64,000 nucleotides of DNA from an uncultured Fodinibius sp. (GTDB lineage Bacteria > Bacteroidota > Rhodothermia > Balneolales > Balneolaceae), in contig CAJXMW010000001.1 of NCBI GenBank assembly GCA_913056235.1, positions 372,001 to 436,000 on the forward strand. The letters run 5' to 3'. The translations under genes and the position numbers were made by a program. Within the stretch, counting starts at the first letter, position 1; each line of letters starts with the position of its first letter. Below the pieces are notes generated by a model. The model was not told the origin of the DNA and ran no database searches. It saw only the letters and a program-made list of their open reading frames with translations. Below, in pieces: positions 1 through 8,702 of the stretch.

Positions 1-819
1 AAGTCCTATATCAGTAAAGTGCAATACCTGTTCATAGGTACTGTAAAATGGTGTCGACCCCTGGGGAATTGACGTATCCGAATCCCGTTGCAATGTATAT
101 CCCCATTGGTTACTGCCAACACTAAAGGTATCGGCTTCAGGGTTTTGAATCACAAAACTACTGGCTTGAATATCAATGGGGACAATCTTATTACTATTTT
201 CTGGTACCAAAGCCAATCCAGACATGCCATACTTATATGTCGAATCAGCATTGGTCGTATCAGTATATTGGCGATACCGGTTTACCCAGTCAGGTGCCAT
301 TCCAGAAAGATTGACGTCCAGCGAGTCGGTAAATCCAACCGTAAATTCTCCCAACTTCTTATTCTGGTCGATTGCCAGATCATCATTAACCTTTAGTGCC
401 CGGCCACGCCATAAATCCTTGACCTCATAAATGCTAAACTGCTGATCGGCAGTACTGTCGCCATAAACCTGCTCGTTATCCAATTTTATGCGCATCAACA
501 TGGTAGCATTTTCCTGCATAACCTTAGCCGTATCATTCGGAGCAAGCAATCCCGGCTTAACAAATCCCGTGGCCAGCAAATTACCAAAAAGCGGATCATC
601 AAACTGGCCCGCGGAGTAGTAATTTTGGGCGCCGGAGTAGGAGGGAGTACTAATCGACTCTACACCGTCAAGGAAGAGAGTGTCCGTTTCGACCTCCCCT
701 CCCGGACCAGAAAGTCCACTACCTACCGAACCGGGATTTTCGCAACCAGTGATCCCGACAATAAGAATGCAAAGGAAAACAATGCCAAAAGAGCCAACGC
801 TCTGAAAGGAATGATTCAT
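1..819 (-). CDS. DUF4270-like outer-membrane lipoprotein (partial, 3' end outside window)
   Basis: An open frame of 273 codons reads leftward from ATG at 817-819 and runs off the window edge without a stop. The N-terminus has a hydrophobic stretch ending in a lipobox (VGITGCEN, Cys about residue 26), so a lipid-anchored exported protein is expected. The rest is rich in beta-type, Asp/Asn/Thr-rich segments. In Bacteroidota, DUF4270 lipoproteins are often encoded next to a short glycogen-synthase-like gene, and that is the gene just upstream here (849-1670, same strand). The family assignment rests on this context plus the lipobox and general composition, not on a diagnostic motif. The molecular role is unknown. 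Confidence 0.75.
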   Translation of the reverse strand, partial: MNHSFQSVGSFGIVFLCILIVGITGCENPGSVGSGLSGPGGEVETDTLFLDGVESISTPSYSGAQNYYSAGQFDDPLFGNLLATGFVKPGLLAPNDTAKVMQENATMLMRIKLDNEQVYGDSTADQQFSIYEVKDLWRGRALKVNDDLAIDQNKKLGEFTVGFTDSLDVNLSGMAPDWVNRYRQYTDTTNADSTYKYGMSGLALVPENSNKIVPIDIQASSFVIQNPEADTFSVGSNQWGYTLQRDSDTSIPQGSTPFYSTYEQVLHFTDIGL

Positions 820-848
820 CAATTTTTGTAAAGAAATTCTACTCAATA

Positions 849-1670
849 TTACGATTCTTCAGTTTCTTCTTCGTCGGTTCCAGCAATCTCATCGTAATAA
901 GCGGCAAACTGATCAGAGACAGACTCTGGTGAACCTTGAATCTTCTTTGCTGAAATATCCAGCTTGTCAAGAAGATCATCGAGCTGATCAGTAATATGAT
1001 TGCCGGTTACAACATGATCGCTGTATTTAAGACCGATTGTGCGTAGGTCAACGTTATCACCATCGGTAAGATTGTCCACATTTACAGATTCGGGTAATCC
1101 CACCAAATCCAGCAGCTTTTTATTGAACACTCCATTGTTCTCGGGATGATGGATATTGTAAATAACCTTGGTGTCTTTAAAAAGATCCAGGTCATTGTAT
1201 TTCTCTTTGGCCAACAGTGGTATAAGACCAGCTGCCCAGTCGTGACAGTGAATAATATCGGGTTCCCAACCCAGCTTGGCTACCGTCTCGAGCACACCCT
1301 TGCTATAGAACACAATACGCTCGTCATTGTCGTCGTAGTGTTCATTGGTTTCGGGATTCATGAACATGGCCTTGCGATTGAAATAGGTGTCGTTATCCAA
1401 GAAGTACACCTGCAACTTTGCATTGGGAATGCTGGCCACCTTAATACGCATGCTTTCGATCTTGTCTCCAACCTCAACCTCGATACCAGAGAGGCGAATA
1501 ACCTCGTGCAAACGGTTTCTTCGATCGTTGATCGTACCATACTTAGGCAGCAGAATACGAATCTCGTACCCTTTGTCTTGTAGTGAAGCCGGAAGGAACC
1601 GCAGCAGGTCCGCGGTGTGTGTCATCCGGGCAAAAGGAGAAATCTCAGCAGCAGCGTATAAAACTTTCAT
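849..1670 (-). CDS. Glycogen/starch synthase-like protein, GT5 catalytic-domain half only
   Basis: 273 aa. It begins with the starch-synthase-type start MKVLYAAAEISPFA and carries the HCHDW motif at about 141-145 and YNIHHPENNG at about 170-180, both typical of the N-terminal Rossmann domain of GT5 glucosyltransferases that use ADP/UDP-glucose. Full-length GlgA has about 480 residues. This protein lacks the whole C-terminal nucleotide-sugar domain, and the usual N-terminal K-x-G-G loop is replaced by RMTHT. Short forms like this are common in Bacteroidota. The tail is acidic (TDEEETEES). It may therefore be a non-catalytic or partner-dependent protein in glycogen metabolism, which fits glgB nearby on the same strand. 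Confidence 0.85.
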   Translation of the reverse strand: MKVLYAAAEISPFARMTHTADLLRFLPASLQDKGYEIRILLPKYGTINDRRNRLHEVIRLSGIEVEVGDKIESMRIKVASIPNAKLQVYFLDNDTYFNRKAMFMNPETNEHYDDNDERIVFYSKGVLETVAKLGWEPDIIHCHDWAAGLIPLLAKEKYNDLDLFKDTKVIYNIHHPENNGVFNKKLLDLVGLPESVNVDNLTDGDNVDLRTIGLKYSDHVVTGNHITDQLDDLLDKLDISAKKIQGSPESVSDQFAAYYDEIAGTDEEETEES

Positions 1671-1708
1671 AGATTAAATAGACTAAAAAATTCGTTGATG
1701 TTAATTTT

Positions 1709-2527
1709 TTATTCGTCGGATTCGCTATCTTCCTGATCCAAATAGAGTTGATTCATTTCTTCATCATCAAGAGAATAGAAATCGAAAAGGGTGTCACTCC
1801 GCAGTCCAAGGCGCAACGTCTCAACAGGAATCACCTCTGAAGGTTGTACATTCCCGAGATTTACATTGCTGCCGAACTTGCGAATAAACCATACATGTTG
1901 TTCTTTTTGAGGAGCTTCAAAAATAAGATTTTCAACAGGAACTTGATCTGCGATTTCATCGATAAGTCCGGACCGAACCTCTCCATTGGGACGAAATACT
2001 CCGACGGTACCACTTTCTCGGGCCTCACAAATTATTTTCCAAGCCCCGGCATCGAGTTCGCGCTCAATCATTTTCACCCATTTGTAAGGAGGGATAATGT
2101 CATTGGGATTTTTGCTTCCGATCTCGGATAAAATGGTGAAATGTTTACTCATCCGCTGGATGATTTCCACCTTCCGCTGGTCGGAAAGCCAAATGGTACC
2201 ATTTGATACCTCAGCATGTTCAATATTAAACCGGTCCAGCAGCTCCATATAGGCATCCAGCTGATCGCGAAGCACATAGGCCTCAAAAAGGGTACCCCCA
2301 AAATAAACTGGAATATCAGCATTGGAATAAACCGCAAGCTTCTCTTCCAGATTTTGAGTTACGTAACTGGTACCCCACCCGAGCTTAACAATGTCGATGT
2401 AATTAGAACAGGATTTGCAAAAGTCTTCGACTTGCCTGACGCTTAACCCTTTATCCAGGACAAGCGTCATTCCTTTTTCTCGAGGTTTTTCGGTACGCTT
2501 AGGGAGATGATTGAGCTTAAAAGCCAT
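1709..2527 (-). CDS. comA: Phosphosulfolactate synthase (ComA) family protein
   Basis: 272 aa, a TIM-barrel enzyme family that adds sulfite to phosphoenolpyruvate to give (R)-phosphosulfolactate, the first step towards coenzyme M or sulfolactate. Recognisable segments are MTLVLDKGLS near residue 20, KLGWGTSYV near 50, the FGGTLFEAY loop near 77, EVSNGTIW near 106 and FEAPQKEQHVWFI near 205, all in family order. Length matches the family (about 250-290 aa). In bacteria without coenzyme M the product may feed sulfolactate formation; no later pathway genes are seen here. It lies between glgB and the GT5-like gene, all on the minus strand. Confidence 0.85.
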   Translation of the reverse strand: MAFKLNHLPKRTEKPREKGMTLVLDKGLSVRQVEDFCKSCSNYIDIVKLGWGTSYVTQNLEEKLAVYSNADIPVYFGGTLFEAYVLRDQLDAYMELLDRFNIEHAEVSNGTIWLSDQRKVEIIQRMSKHFTILSEIGSKNPNDIIPPYKWVKMIERELDAGAWKIICEARESGTVGVFRPNGEVRSGLIDEIADQVPVENLIFEAPQKEQHVWFIRKFGSNVNLGNVQPSEVIPVETLRLGLRSDTLFDFYSLDDEEMNQLYLDQEDSESDE

Positions 2528-2577
2528 TGAGGATTATAATTTTGACAAATTAAACGGACAAATATACTAAAATGCTG

Positions 2578-2614
2578 CTTTGGAATAAAGCCTATAGCCA
2601 TCTTTATTCCAAAG
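2578..2614 (-). terminator. Inverted repeat downstream of glgB, likely terminator
   Basis: A perfect 13-bp inverted repeat (CTTTGGAATAAAG / CTTTATTCCAAAG) with an 11-base loop lies 40 bases past the glgB stop codon, in the direction of glgB transcription. On the minus strand it is followed by a short T-rich stretch (CATTTTAG), so termination is likely but the U-tract is weak. It also lies just upstream of the comA start. Confidence 0.6.
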
Positions 2615-2653
2615 TAGCGTAATAATTAACACTCTGCATGGGCACATCCTATT

Positions 2654-4525
2654 CTAATCCCCTGATATTTGATCCTCAGGCTTAAGAATAAGCGCCGAAT
2701 ACGGATTCATCCAAATATGCTGCTCTTCCATCTTGCCAAAGTGTCCTCCTTCGTTGGCTCCGTCATAATGTTCCGAATCGCTGTTAAATACAATACGATA
2801 CTGCACGCCGTCGAAGGGACCCAGATGGTAATCATTCACCTGTTTATCGGAAAAATTTAGCACAACTAACAAATGATTTGCGGGATCCTCGGCCTTACGC
2901 AGAAAGGCAAATAACGACGGCGTCCGCTTTCCTAACTCTATCCACTCAAATCCCTCTTCTTCTTTATCCATTTGATGCAACGCAGGCTCGTTGCGATACA
3001 AGCTGTTCAAATCATCGACCAGCTTTTTGATTCCCTGGTGACGATCGTGATCAAGCAAATGCCAGTGCAACGCCCGATCCTCTGCCCACTCGCTTGTTTC
3101 GGCAAATTCGCCGCCCATAAACAGCAGTTTCTTGCCGGGATGGCAAAACATATATGTAAACAACAGGCGTAGGTTGGCAAACTGCTCGCTTTCGGTACCC
3201 GTGCTTTTCCACACTAGCGGCTTTTTAAGATGAACGACCTCGTCATGTGAAAGTGGCAACACAAAATTTTCCGAATAATTATACATCATCGGAAAGGTAA
3301 TCTTATTTGGATCCTGTTCGCGCTGCCCGGGATCTTTTTCCAGAAACTCCAGCGTATCATTCATCCAACCCATATTCCACTTGTAGTCGAAACCCAATCC
3401 ACCGTGATGCACCGGCGTTGTAACTCCCGGCCACGAGGTCGACTCTTCGGCAAACGTAAGAATACCGGGATATTCACGATGAATGATGGTATTGAAATCC
3501 TTTATAAACCTGATCGCTTCCAAATGCTCATTGCCGCCATATTTGTTGGGCGTCCATTCGCCCGGCCCTTTGGAGTAATCCAAGTAAAGCATCGAAGCAA
3601 CCGCATCAACACGCAGTCCATCGATATGAAATTTGTCGCACCAAAACCGAGCATTAGAAAGCAAAAAGTTCCGAACACCATCCTTTCCATAATCAAAAAT
3701 GTAAGTACCCCAATCTTTCTGTTCCCGCTTTTTGGGATCTTCATATTCGTAAAGCGGTGTACTATCAAACATCTGCAATCCCTGCTCATCTTTTGGAAAA
3801 TGGCCGGGCACCCAGTCCATAATCACGCCAATACCATTTTTGTGACACTCCTCAACGAAGTACATAAAATCCTTGGGATCCCCCAGCCGACTTGTCGGCG
3901 CATAATAACCGGTAATCTGGTATCCCCACGAAGGATCATAGGGATGTTCCGCGATAGGCATCAATTCAATATGGGTAAAGCCACTATCTCTCACATAGGG
4001 TATTAATTCATTCGCCAGATCACGATAACTCAAGAACTCGTTGTTATTTTCTCCTTTCCTTCGCCAAGAAGCTAAATGGACTTCATATATTGATATAGGC
4101 GATCGAAATGACTGTCGTTCTTCCCGGCTATCCATCCACTCTTGGTCCGACCAGTCGAAACTATCCAGATCATAGACCAGCGAAGCCGTCTTTGGACGCA
4201 ATTCCATCACATGAGCATATGGATCCGACTTGAGAAATGGGGGGCTGTCTTCGGCCGTTTTAAGTTCGTACTTATATAGTGTCCATTGGTCAATACCTGG
4301 TACAAACGTCGTCCAGATACCCGTCTCATCGTCCTTATCCATGGGATGCTCGCGGCCGTCCCAGTTGTTAAACTCACCGACCACACTTACACTGTATGCA
4401 TGTGGGGCCCAAACCGAAAACCAAACCCCATCTTCCGTGAGGTGCGCGCCCATATGTTCATATGCAGTATGATGAGATCCCGATTTCCATTTTTTAATAT
4501 CCGATTCTGTCAGAATAGCGGCCAC
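2654..4525 (-). CDS. glgB: 1,4-alpha-glucan branching enzyme
   Basis: 623 aa, normal length for GlgB, which forms alpha-1,6 branches in glycogen. Residues about 20-110 are a CBM48-type domain (WFSVWAPHA, GEFNNWDG). The GH13 barrel follows with all signatures visible: DWVPGHFP near 237, nucleophile Asp307 in GLRVDAV, acid/base Glu360 in FAEES, and the SHDEVVH motif at 426-432. A C-terminal all-beta domain ends in SALILKPEDQ. The ATG at 4525 is used because the family N-terminus begins just after it. It is in the same orientation as comA and the GT5-like gene and is separated from them by an inverted repeat. Confidence 0.97.
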   Translation of the reverse strand: MAAILTESDIKKWKSGSHHTAYEHMGAHLTEDGVWFSVWAPHAYSVSVVGEFNNWDGREHPMDKDDETGIWTTFVPGIDQWTLYKYELKTAEDSPPFLKSDPYAHVMELRPKTASLVYDLDSFDWSDQEWMDSREERQSFRSPISIYEVHLASWRRKGENNNEFLSYRDLANELIPYVRDSGFTHIELMPIAEHPYDPSWGYQITGYYAPTSRLGDPKDFMYFVEECHKNGIGVIMDWVPGHFPKDEQGLQMFDSTPLYEYEDPKKREQKDWGTYIFDYGKDGVRNFLLSNARFWCDKFHIDGLRVDAVASMLYLDYSKGPGEWTPNKYGGNEHLEAIRFIKDFNTIIHREYPGILTFAEESTSWPGVTTPVHHGGLGFDYKWNMGWMNDTLEFLEKDPGQREQDPNKITFPMMYNYSENFVLPLSHDEVVHLKKPLVWKSTGTESEQFANLRLLFTYMFCHPGKKLLFMGGEFAETSEWAEDRALHWHLLDHDRHQGIKKLVDDLNSLYRNEPALHQMDKEEEGFEWIELGKRTPSLFAFLRKAEDPANHLLVVLNFSDKQVNDYHLGPFDGVQYRIVFNSDSEHYDGANEGGHFGKMEEQHIWMNPYSALILKPEDQISGD

Positions 4526-4765
4526 GACTGTAGATTTTATAGAAATGAAGCATTAGTTAAACAGATGATTATAGTTAACGCAAATGCATTGAAATAACAA
4601 TGTCCATTTGCTATTAATCCCCTATGGGCTCACTTCTTTTCAAATTGGGGTTGTAGCAACAAATATATAGTTTGTCATTTCAAAGTATGCGGGTGCAAAT
4701 CATGCGATATACAACATATAGCACCCTGTTCTGCGAGATTACCAATAACTACTTTTATCAAGACT

Positions 4766-5518
4766 ATGAGATATTACCGGCTGCCCATCTTCCTGGCTGT
4801 GTTCCTGGGATTTTTCTTTTCAGGGCATGGACAAGCACCTTCAAAAGAGACACCACAGCAATGGATTTTTGATGGTTATTCTGAGGGCATCAAAGGGATT
4901 GGGATTGCTACCTACTCAAGCTTTAATCCCGAAAAAGCGTGGAAAGAGGCCATAAAAAATGCCACCAATGATCTCAACGCCAACCATTCGCTGATCGTCT
5001 ACTCATATGGCCATCAAGTTGGACGGGGGCCGTTGCGTACAGATTCGGAATATGCCATTCGCAGCATCCTGGATACCACACAGGTTACAGTAGTCGACTC
5101 TGCCCGCTGGAAAGGAAAAGCATTTGTTTTAGTGGAGCCTACGGTTTCCGTTGCTGACTCGATTATTTACCCGCAAGGAAAGTTTAGAACTCCCGAAGAT
5201 AGCACAATCAGCTCGCTCGACAGCATAAATAGCAATCAGTGGCTGGAAACTACGGGCACTACACAGCGGATAGACAGCAACTGGTACATGAGCATCACCA
5301 AAGCCAAACAAGATGCGCTACGAAAGCTGGCCGAAGATCTGGCTGTGCAAGTATCTACAAAAACGTACTCCAAAGGAACTACCTCGCGGCGATACTACAG
5401 CTTTTCTTCTATGATCGCCTTTCAGCGTATACGGGTAGTGAAACGCTCATTTGGAAATGACAGCGTGAAAGTAACCGTAGCCGTAAATCCCCGAGAAGTT
5501 AAGATGCTTATGAAGTAA
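4766..5518 (+). CDS. Secreted LPP20-like protein
   Basis: 250 aa with a clear signal peptide (hydrophobic residues 5-20, cleavage expected after SGHGQA) and no lipobox. The mature part contains a GIKGIGIATYSSFNPEKAW segment and a later KAKQDALRKLAEDLAVQV helix, the pattern of LPP20-type proteins, in which an Ala/Lys-rich helix of the form AxxxAxxxLA follows a short beta region. Residues 210-250 give a C-terminal strand pair (RIRVVKRSF, SVKVTVAVNP). It is encoded convergently with the MltC-like gene and begins a long run of envelope genes, so a periplasmic or outer-membrane role is likely. The exact function is unknown. Confidence 0.65.
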   Translation: MRYYRLPIFLAVFLGFFFSGHGQAPSKETPQQWIFDGYSEGIKGIGIATYSSFNPEKAWKEAIKNATNDLNANHSLIVYSYGHQVGRGPLRTDSEYAIRSILDTTQVTVVDSARWKGKAFVLVEPTVSVADSIIYPQGKFRTPEDSTISSLDSINSNQWLETTGTTQRIDSNWYMSITKAKQDALRKLAEDLAVQVSTKTYSKGTTSRRYYSFSSMIAFQRIRVVKRSFGNDSVKVTVAVNPREVKMLMK

Positions 5519-5525
5519 GTGGAAA

Positions 5526-6749
5526 CTAATTCGTTTTATTCTCCTTAATTTTCCGCTTCCACTTGCTGTACTGTTTGCGCCGATCGGTCACCTTCTTCAG
5601 GTAGTTGCGGGCCTCGGCGTACTCAAGATTCTTTCGCAGGTGTTTATAATTCTCTTCTGGCGACATATTGTTAATCTTTGAAAATGCCTCTGACAAGTTT
5701 GTATCGTCAGTATAAGCCACAGAAACATTACCAGCACCCGTATTATAAGCACAGATCATTAGGTATTGACGAGTCTTGGCATCTTTTACCTCTTTAAAAT
5801 ACCTTGTGGTAAGCAAATCAATGTAGGTAGTTCCCATCTGAATATTATTGTTGGGCTTAAACAGAAACTCTTTCGTTGGGACTCCATCCTTATTGAATAC
5901 CCTACGGTAAGCGTCCCGCCCCCCAGTACTTGGCACCAGCTGCATCAACCCAAATGCATTGGCGTGCGAGGCTGCCGTCGGATTGAAATACGACTCCACA
6001 TGAATAATTGCAAATACCAGTGCCGGATCAAGATCATGTTCATCGGCAAATTTGTATACCGCATCCTCAACTTTGCGTGCTCGTTTTTGCAAGTGATCGT
6101 CAGCTAAAGAAAGATCAACATAGACGACATACCTCGTTTCTCCGTCATCGCCCTCTACTTTTTTTGTTTTTGTCTTCTTCTCGGCAACTTCCTCGGCATA
6201 TTCATCGACTGATTCATCTTCCGATTTTTTTAGCTGATCATTTAATACCAGCTCATCAGTCACTTCTTTATTGGGAAGTTTTTCTGTTTCAAATCCTTCG
6301 CGAGTACCTTTTGATTTTAAAGCTTTAGCCGTTTTTTCCGGCATCTCTTCTTTGACTTGCTCTGCCTCTTCCTTGCTTTCAGCTACTACTTCTACTTTAG
6401 CCGTTCCATTTTCCATGTCGGCCGAAACTCTCAGGTTGCCATCCTCTTTATATTCCACCCACTGTTTTTTTGAGCGCTCCTTAAAATCGCCCCACTTTTG
6501 CTTCATTTCCTTCTTAAACTTTTTAAACTCCTCCATGTAAGCATCATGATAATCTTGATAAGCCTCTTTGGACGAGGCAACCCCATTTTCAATATTTTCG
6601 AGGAATGTGGCATAACCTTCTTGATGCTCCTTTTTAAATTCTTGAAAGCTATCCTGTGCCTGTAGCGAGAACGGTGTTGCCAGCAAATAAACAAGGAAGC
6701 TTAATGCTAGCCAACTTCTCAATCGATAAATATTATTAATGTTTCCCAT
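5526..6749 (-). CDS. MltC-like membrane-bound lytic murein transglycosylase
   Basis: 407 aa when started at ATG 6749, which places a signal peptide (ending near PFSLQAQ) at the N-terminus; the upstream in-frame extension to 6830 lacks a signal sequence. Residues about 30-95 are charged helices with repeated EFKKFKKEMK-type units, as in the DUF3393 part of MltC. A Lys/Glu-rich middle follows, then an SLT domain with catalytic Glu about 252 (HVES), AFGLMQLVP and AYNTGAGNV. The enzyme cuts peptidoglycan between MurNAc and GlcNAc to give 1,6-anhydro ends. There is no lipobox, so it may be periplasmic rather than lipid anchored. The helical N-terminal region resembles that of the transglutaminase-like protein at 12548. 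Confidence 0.88.
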   Translation of the reverse strand: MGNINNIYRLRSWLALSFLVYLLATPFSLQAQDSFQEFKKEHQEGYATFLENIENGVASSKEAYQDYHDAYMEEFKKFKKEMKQKWGDFKERSKKQWVEYKEDGNLRVSADMENGTAKVEVVAESKEEAEQVKEEMPEKTAKALKSKGTREGFETEKLPNKEVTDELVLNDQLKKSEDESVDEYAEEVAEKKTKTKKVEGDDGETRYVVYVDLSLADDHLQKRARKVEDAVYKFADEHDLDPALVFAIIHVESYFNPTAASHANAFGLMQLVPSTGGRDAYRRVFNKDGVPTKEFLFKPNNNIQMGTTYIDLLTTRYFKEVKDAKTRQYLMICAYNTGAGNVSVAYTDDTNLSEAFSKINNMSPEENYKHLRKNLEYAEARNYLKKVTDRRKQYSKWKRKIKENKTN

Positions 6750-6893
6750 AGTACTCTCGTTGATTTTGTAATTGAAAGGCCCCTGCATACACCCAAACGC
6801 TTTTAAGCTCAGAAATGCCGGGATTAGCAAAGTATCCCGACCCGGGAAACCGGGCCGAGCAACTCTGCTTTGTGAAAATACCGTGCTAACTGC

Positions 6894-7487
6894 TTAGTTT
6901 TCTGACGGCATGTCGCCATTTTTCATGCTTTCAATTGACTCCTTCATATCCTCAAACGCCTTAGAAGACTTGAACTTAGTATAAAGCTCCTCATCTTTAT
7001 TCATCGTATTTTTCAACGCTTGATTCAACGCATTAGCAGCTTCGCCAACGGGCAGCCGTACCAACAATAAAACATTGTGCTTGGTATTATTATCCATTTT
7101 ACCAAATCTGCTTTTGGTAACCTCAACTCCGCGTAGCGTTTGCTGGGCTACCGACTTTGATACATCAGTAAAAACCTCTCGGTAATTGCTGTTATCACCA
7201 GAAGTAGTCTCTTCGGTATAATTTTTCTGCATAGCACTTACCTCAGCTTCCAGCTTCGTAGCCAGTGCGGCACGACCATTTTGCATAGCCTGTCGTCGGG
7301 CAACACTTCGGCGCGAAGAGGTGGCTTCAGCAACAGCATACATATATTCGCTGTCACTTGTTGGAGGACTGGTATACCAGCTTGGTAAATTTGAATTGTT
7401 ACTGTTGTCCACGGCTTGCTCGGAGCTGCTGCAGCCTACAAACAACATGCCTGATAGAATTACTGCGAGTAGTATGCGTAACTTCAT
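6894..7487 (-). CDS. LPP20 family lipoprotein
   Basis: 197 aa. It has a signal peptide with lipobox LFVGCSSS (Cys about residue 19), followed by LPSWYTSPP, the entry segment of LPP20 lipoproteins, and a long helix (VARRQAMQNGRAALATKL) with the A-x-x-x-L pattern of the family. The middle VTKSRFGK and LLLVRLPVG strands close the fold. It is encoded in a minus-strand series of envelope lipoprotein genes ending with the MltC-like transglycosylase, so a role around peptidoglycan or the outer membrane is plausible but unproven. Residues 150-197 are Lys/Glu/Met-rich and probably extended. Confidence 0.8.
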   Translation of the reverse strand: MKLRILLAVILSGMLFVGCSSSEQAVDNSNNSNLPSWYTSPPTSDSEYMYAVAEATSSRRSVARRQAMQNGRAALATKLEAEVSAMQKNYTEETTSGDNSNYREVFTDVSKSVAQQTLRGVEVTKSRFGKMDNNTKHNVLLLVRLPVGEAANALNQALKNTMNKDEELYTKFKSSKAFEDMKESIESMKNGDMPSEN

Positions 7488-7642
7488 AATGTATCCCTTT
7501 TTGATTTGGATGATTGATTTAATCTTGGTCCATAGTTGATGAACTTTCTTTCACGTTAAATGGCCTAAAATGGCATTTCGTGAAGTTTTATAAAAAATTG
7601 TCCCAAATTCATATACGTTATAACAAAATATCAGTTCTCTGT

Positions 7643-8692
7643 TTATTGAACCGAAAGCAACTCAGTATTAATAAATTCAGAAAACCCCTTATCGATTGTT
7701 TCCATCACTTTTTTTCTCGCAAGTCTGCGCGCCTTTGCCTTGCTAATACTTCCATTACGACCTTCTTCGGCAAAAGTACTAAACCACTTTCCTGTTTCCT
7801 GGTTTTGGGCTTCTACTTGAAACGTCCACTCCATAAATTCAACGTTCTCTCGGCCCATGTCTAAGGGTCGCATTGTGAAATTAATATTCATTTTAACAAC
7901 GGGGGCTTCACTTCCACTCGAAATCGTAAAACCTTCATTTTGAAGTTTGCGGTTTATAGCTGACTTAATATCCCTCGGGATATCCTTTCCACTAATACTA
8001 ACCGTACACTCTTGCTTGGCCGCTCGGTAATTTTGCGAAATCTCCGCAACTGTCGCTCCCTTATCCTGCGTAGTATGCCCTGTCAGTATGCCCCGCTGAT
8101 TCTTCAGCATTTCATTCATTCGGGCCTTTGTTATTGCTTGCTTCATATAAATGAGACGTTCAAGCTTGCTATTAGTCTGACTGGCCTTTTGGCGCAGAGT
8201 GCTTATAGCCTCGGTGTTTCTATTTATTTCCTCTGTGTAAAGTTGTGATGTCTTACTCCGGTTCATCGCGGCAAGAGCATAAAAAGTACCATTCTCTGCC
8301 TGATAAACCTTTTTAATCTGCACATTCCTCATCTGTTGGTTCGATTCGACCTCGGACTGTGTAATAATATTCGTCTGTTCCTGTGTTTGCGTCCCCCCGT
8401 CCGAAGAACTTGTCTCCTCATACTGCTGGACATATTCTTCCTCTACTTCTACCTTCGATACAAAGATTTTAGCTAAATTAGATTGTGCATTATTTTTTGC
8501 GCCTTGACGGGATGGTGCAGAACCCACAGCCATCAAATAACGATCATTGCTAAACTGCTCCGAGGGATTATTGACCCAAGAAGGGAGATCCCCGCCCTGG
8601 GCTGTCCCTTTTAGTGGGCTACATGATACTGCTATAAAAGCAGCAACAATTACTAGAAAAACATCTGAAAATCGATTCTGGATAGTTAACAT
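7643..8692 (-). CDS. LPP20 family lipoprotein, long form
   Basis: 349 aa. The lipobox IAVSCSPL (Cys about residue 24) is followed by LPSWVNNPSEQF and YLMAVGSAPSRQGAKNNA, the same entry and helix pattern as the 6894 gene. Residues about 85-110 are Ser/Thr/Gln-rich. The C-terminal half (about 215-349) adds a domain not in the short LPP20 protein, with alternating strands (VVKMNINFTMRPL, FMEWTFQVEAQN) and an Ala/Arg/Lys-rich final helix (KAKARRLARKKVME). It sits between the COG3014-like genes and the short LPP20 gene, all co-directional, so a shared operon is likely. Confidence 0.75.
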   Translation of the reverse strand: MLTIQNRFSDVFLVIVAAFIAVSCSPLKGTAQGGDLPSWVNNPSEQFSNDRYLMAVGSAPSRQGAKNNAQSNLAKIFVSKVEVEEEYVQQYEETSSSDGGTQTQEQTNIITQSEVESNQQMRNVQIKKVYQAENGTFYALAAMNRSKTSQLYTEEINRNTEAISTLRQKASQTNSKLERLIYMKQAITKARMNEMLKNQRGILTGHTTQDKGATVAEISQNYRAAKQECTVSISGKDIPRDIKSAINRKLQNEGFTISSGSEAPVVKMNINFTMRPLDMGRENVEFMEWTFQVEAQNQETGKWFSTFAEEGRNGSISKAKARRLARKKVMETIDKGFSEFINTELLSVQ

Positions 8693-8702
8693 AGACTAAG
8701 CT

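Noticed and set aside
3404-4006. 200-residue plus-strand frame inside glgB
   Set aside because: It is a shadow of the glgB reading frame; the minus frame has full GH13 motifs.
7540-7600. Imperfect dyad between the two LPP20 genes
   Set aside because: The arms (TTTCACG... and CGTGAAG) match poorly and no clear U-tract follows in the right direction, so a terminator is not supported.
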